Below are positions 63,158 through 64,000 of a stretch of DNA of 64,000 nt, one piece after another. The stretch comes from Cryptomeria japonica. Its lineage: Eukaryota > Streptophyta > Pinopsida > Cupressales > Cupressaceae. Every line of letters starts with the position of its first letter. The stretch's first letter is position 1. Location: positions 439,113,230 to 439,177,229 of the forward strand of contig NC_081407.1 in assembly GCF_030272615.1 (NCBI RefSeq), given 5' to 3'. The notes beneath the pieces are model-generated. The model searched no databases. It was not told the DNA's origin and was given only the letters and a program-made list of their open reading frames with translations. The position numbers were made by a program, and so were the translations under genes.

Positions 63158-63174
63158 AAGTAATTTTCAACTAT

Positions 63175-63740
63175 TATTAAATGGATGTTGATTAAATACA
63201 TTCATTTAACTACTATTAATATTTGTTGAATGATTAAAATTAATTTTTTGCCGTTTTATTTAGGTTGAAAGATTATAATTTTTTTTGTTATTTTTAATTT
63301 AATTATTTTATTTAAATATCAAATGATTTAACAATAAAATAGTAAATAATAATTACACACTTCATTATATGCAAAATAAAAAATAATTTACTTTGATTGA
63401 GATTTAAGAATAGCCTAATTTAAATATTTATCGTATGATGGTAGTTTCATTATTTAAATTAATATTTTCATTGATAACAGTATTTAAGAAAAGAAATGGA
63501 AAGCAAAATTTCTATTACAATTTTGAAAGAGATGTACTGTTATATTTTACATTATATTGTTAGGGCATGTATTATGACATACACATATCACTTAATAACA
63601 TATTAATAGTTGACTACCAGTAAGAACCATAGCTACAAAAAAAAATCCGGAGAGCTTCGGGAGAGCATAAAAAGTAACGAAAAAACTAACACTTGATAAG
63701 AGTTTATCATAAAATAACGACCCAGCCCAAAGGCAACCAA
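63175..63740. other. AT-rich stretch with no recognised feature
   Basis: Very AT-rich. No coding signal seen. Confidence 0.5.
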
Positions 63741-63771
63741 AAAACATCAAATAAGCAAAACCCAAACCCTA

Positions 63772-64000
63772 TCAATTCTTGTTGATTCTAAAACTCGCCT
63801 GCTGGAAGACATTCACCCAGTCCTCGGTCAGGCATTTGTAGAGTTCCCTGTTCTTTTCTTTATCATCCTCCATCCTCCGATACACCTGTCATGTTCTGTT
63901 GAAGTAAATAAAGAGCAGTGGTAGAGCTATTCATAACTCTAAGCCCGAATCTTGAGAACGAGCCCATTTTCCTTTCAATATCTTCCACTTTCTCCTTGAC
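63772..64000 (-). pseudogene. unidentified coding-like fragment at the right edge
   Basis: On the minus strand one frame reads VKEKVEDIERKMGSFSRFGL and RVMNSSTTALYLLQ to a stop near 63872. A second frame continues YRRMEDDKEKNRELYKCLTE and DWVNVFQQASF to a stop at 63774-63772. This could be two exons, or one frame broken once. Charged and helical. Product not recognised. The T-rich sequence that follows on the minus strand (to about 63640) resembles a LINE 3' untranslated region, so ORF1 of a LINE is one option. Confidence 0.3.

Overview
This is plant nuclear DNA, most likely from a large-genome seed plant such as a gymnosperm (inference). The reasons are one spliced gene whose protein matches the plant-only At3g27390 membrane-protein family, an 8.85-kb intron in it, and about 45 kb of nested retrotransposons, MITE-like elements and microsatellites. 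I see no bacterial, organellar, rRNA or CRISPR features.

Left part (1-16.3 kb). A minus-strand Ty3/gypsy element runs off the left edge, with gag, protease and the start of reverse transcriptase, and a PBS/LTR junction near 1981. Next are poorly preserved minus-strand blocks (4.7-7.5 kb) that may be transposase remnants. A complete non-autonomous LTR element (8038-14533) follows, with two ~1.16-kb LTRs, a repeated acidic ORF, a zinc-knuckle-like ORF, several tandem arrays and no recognisable pol.

Middle part (16.3-37.7 kb). A long solo LTR (16314-37728, TSD CCTTC) is split by a 17.5-kb Tat-lineage Ty3/gypsy element (18557-36063; LTRs about 1.5-2% diverged by eye). That element has 21-bp minisatellites in its leader, gag, protease, a G-patch-like segment, RT, two RNase H domains and integrase. 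On the opposite strand, downstream of integrase, lies an ORF region with a plant mobile domain, an acidic tract and a coiled coil.

37.7-45.4 kb holds tandem duplications, diverged inverted repeats, a fold-back structure, and a 1.38-kb insertion with an 8-bp TSD whose empty site survives in a nearby inverted copy.

Right part (45.5-64 kb). One apparently intact 10-exon host gene (45485-59381, 585 aa) encodes an At3g27390-like multi-pass membrane protein. Its introns hold LINE RNase H remnants, a possible SINE head, unidentified coding-like fragments and an 8-bp-TSD MITE. Downstream is a 5'-truncated LINE (61484-63157) with a 17-bp TSD and a poly(A) end. The right edge has a small unidentified minus-strand coding-like fragment.

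The only gene I believe is functional host DNA is the At3g27390-like one. Nearly everything else is transposable-element sequence of several ages.
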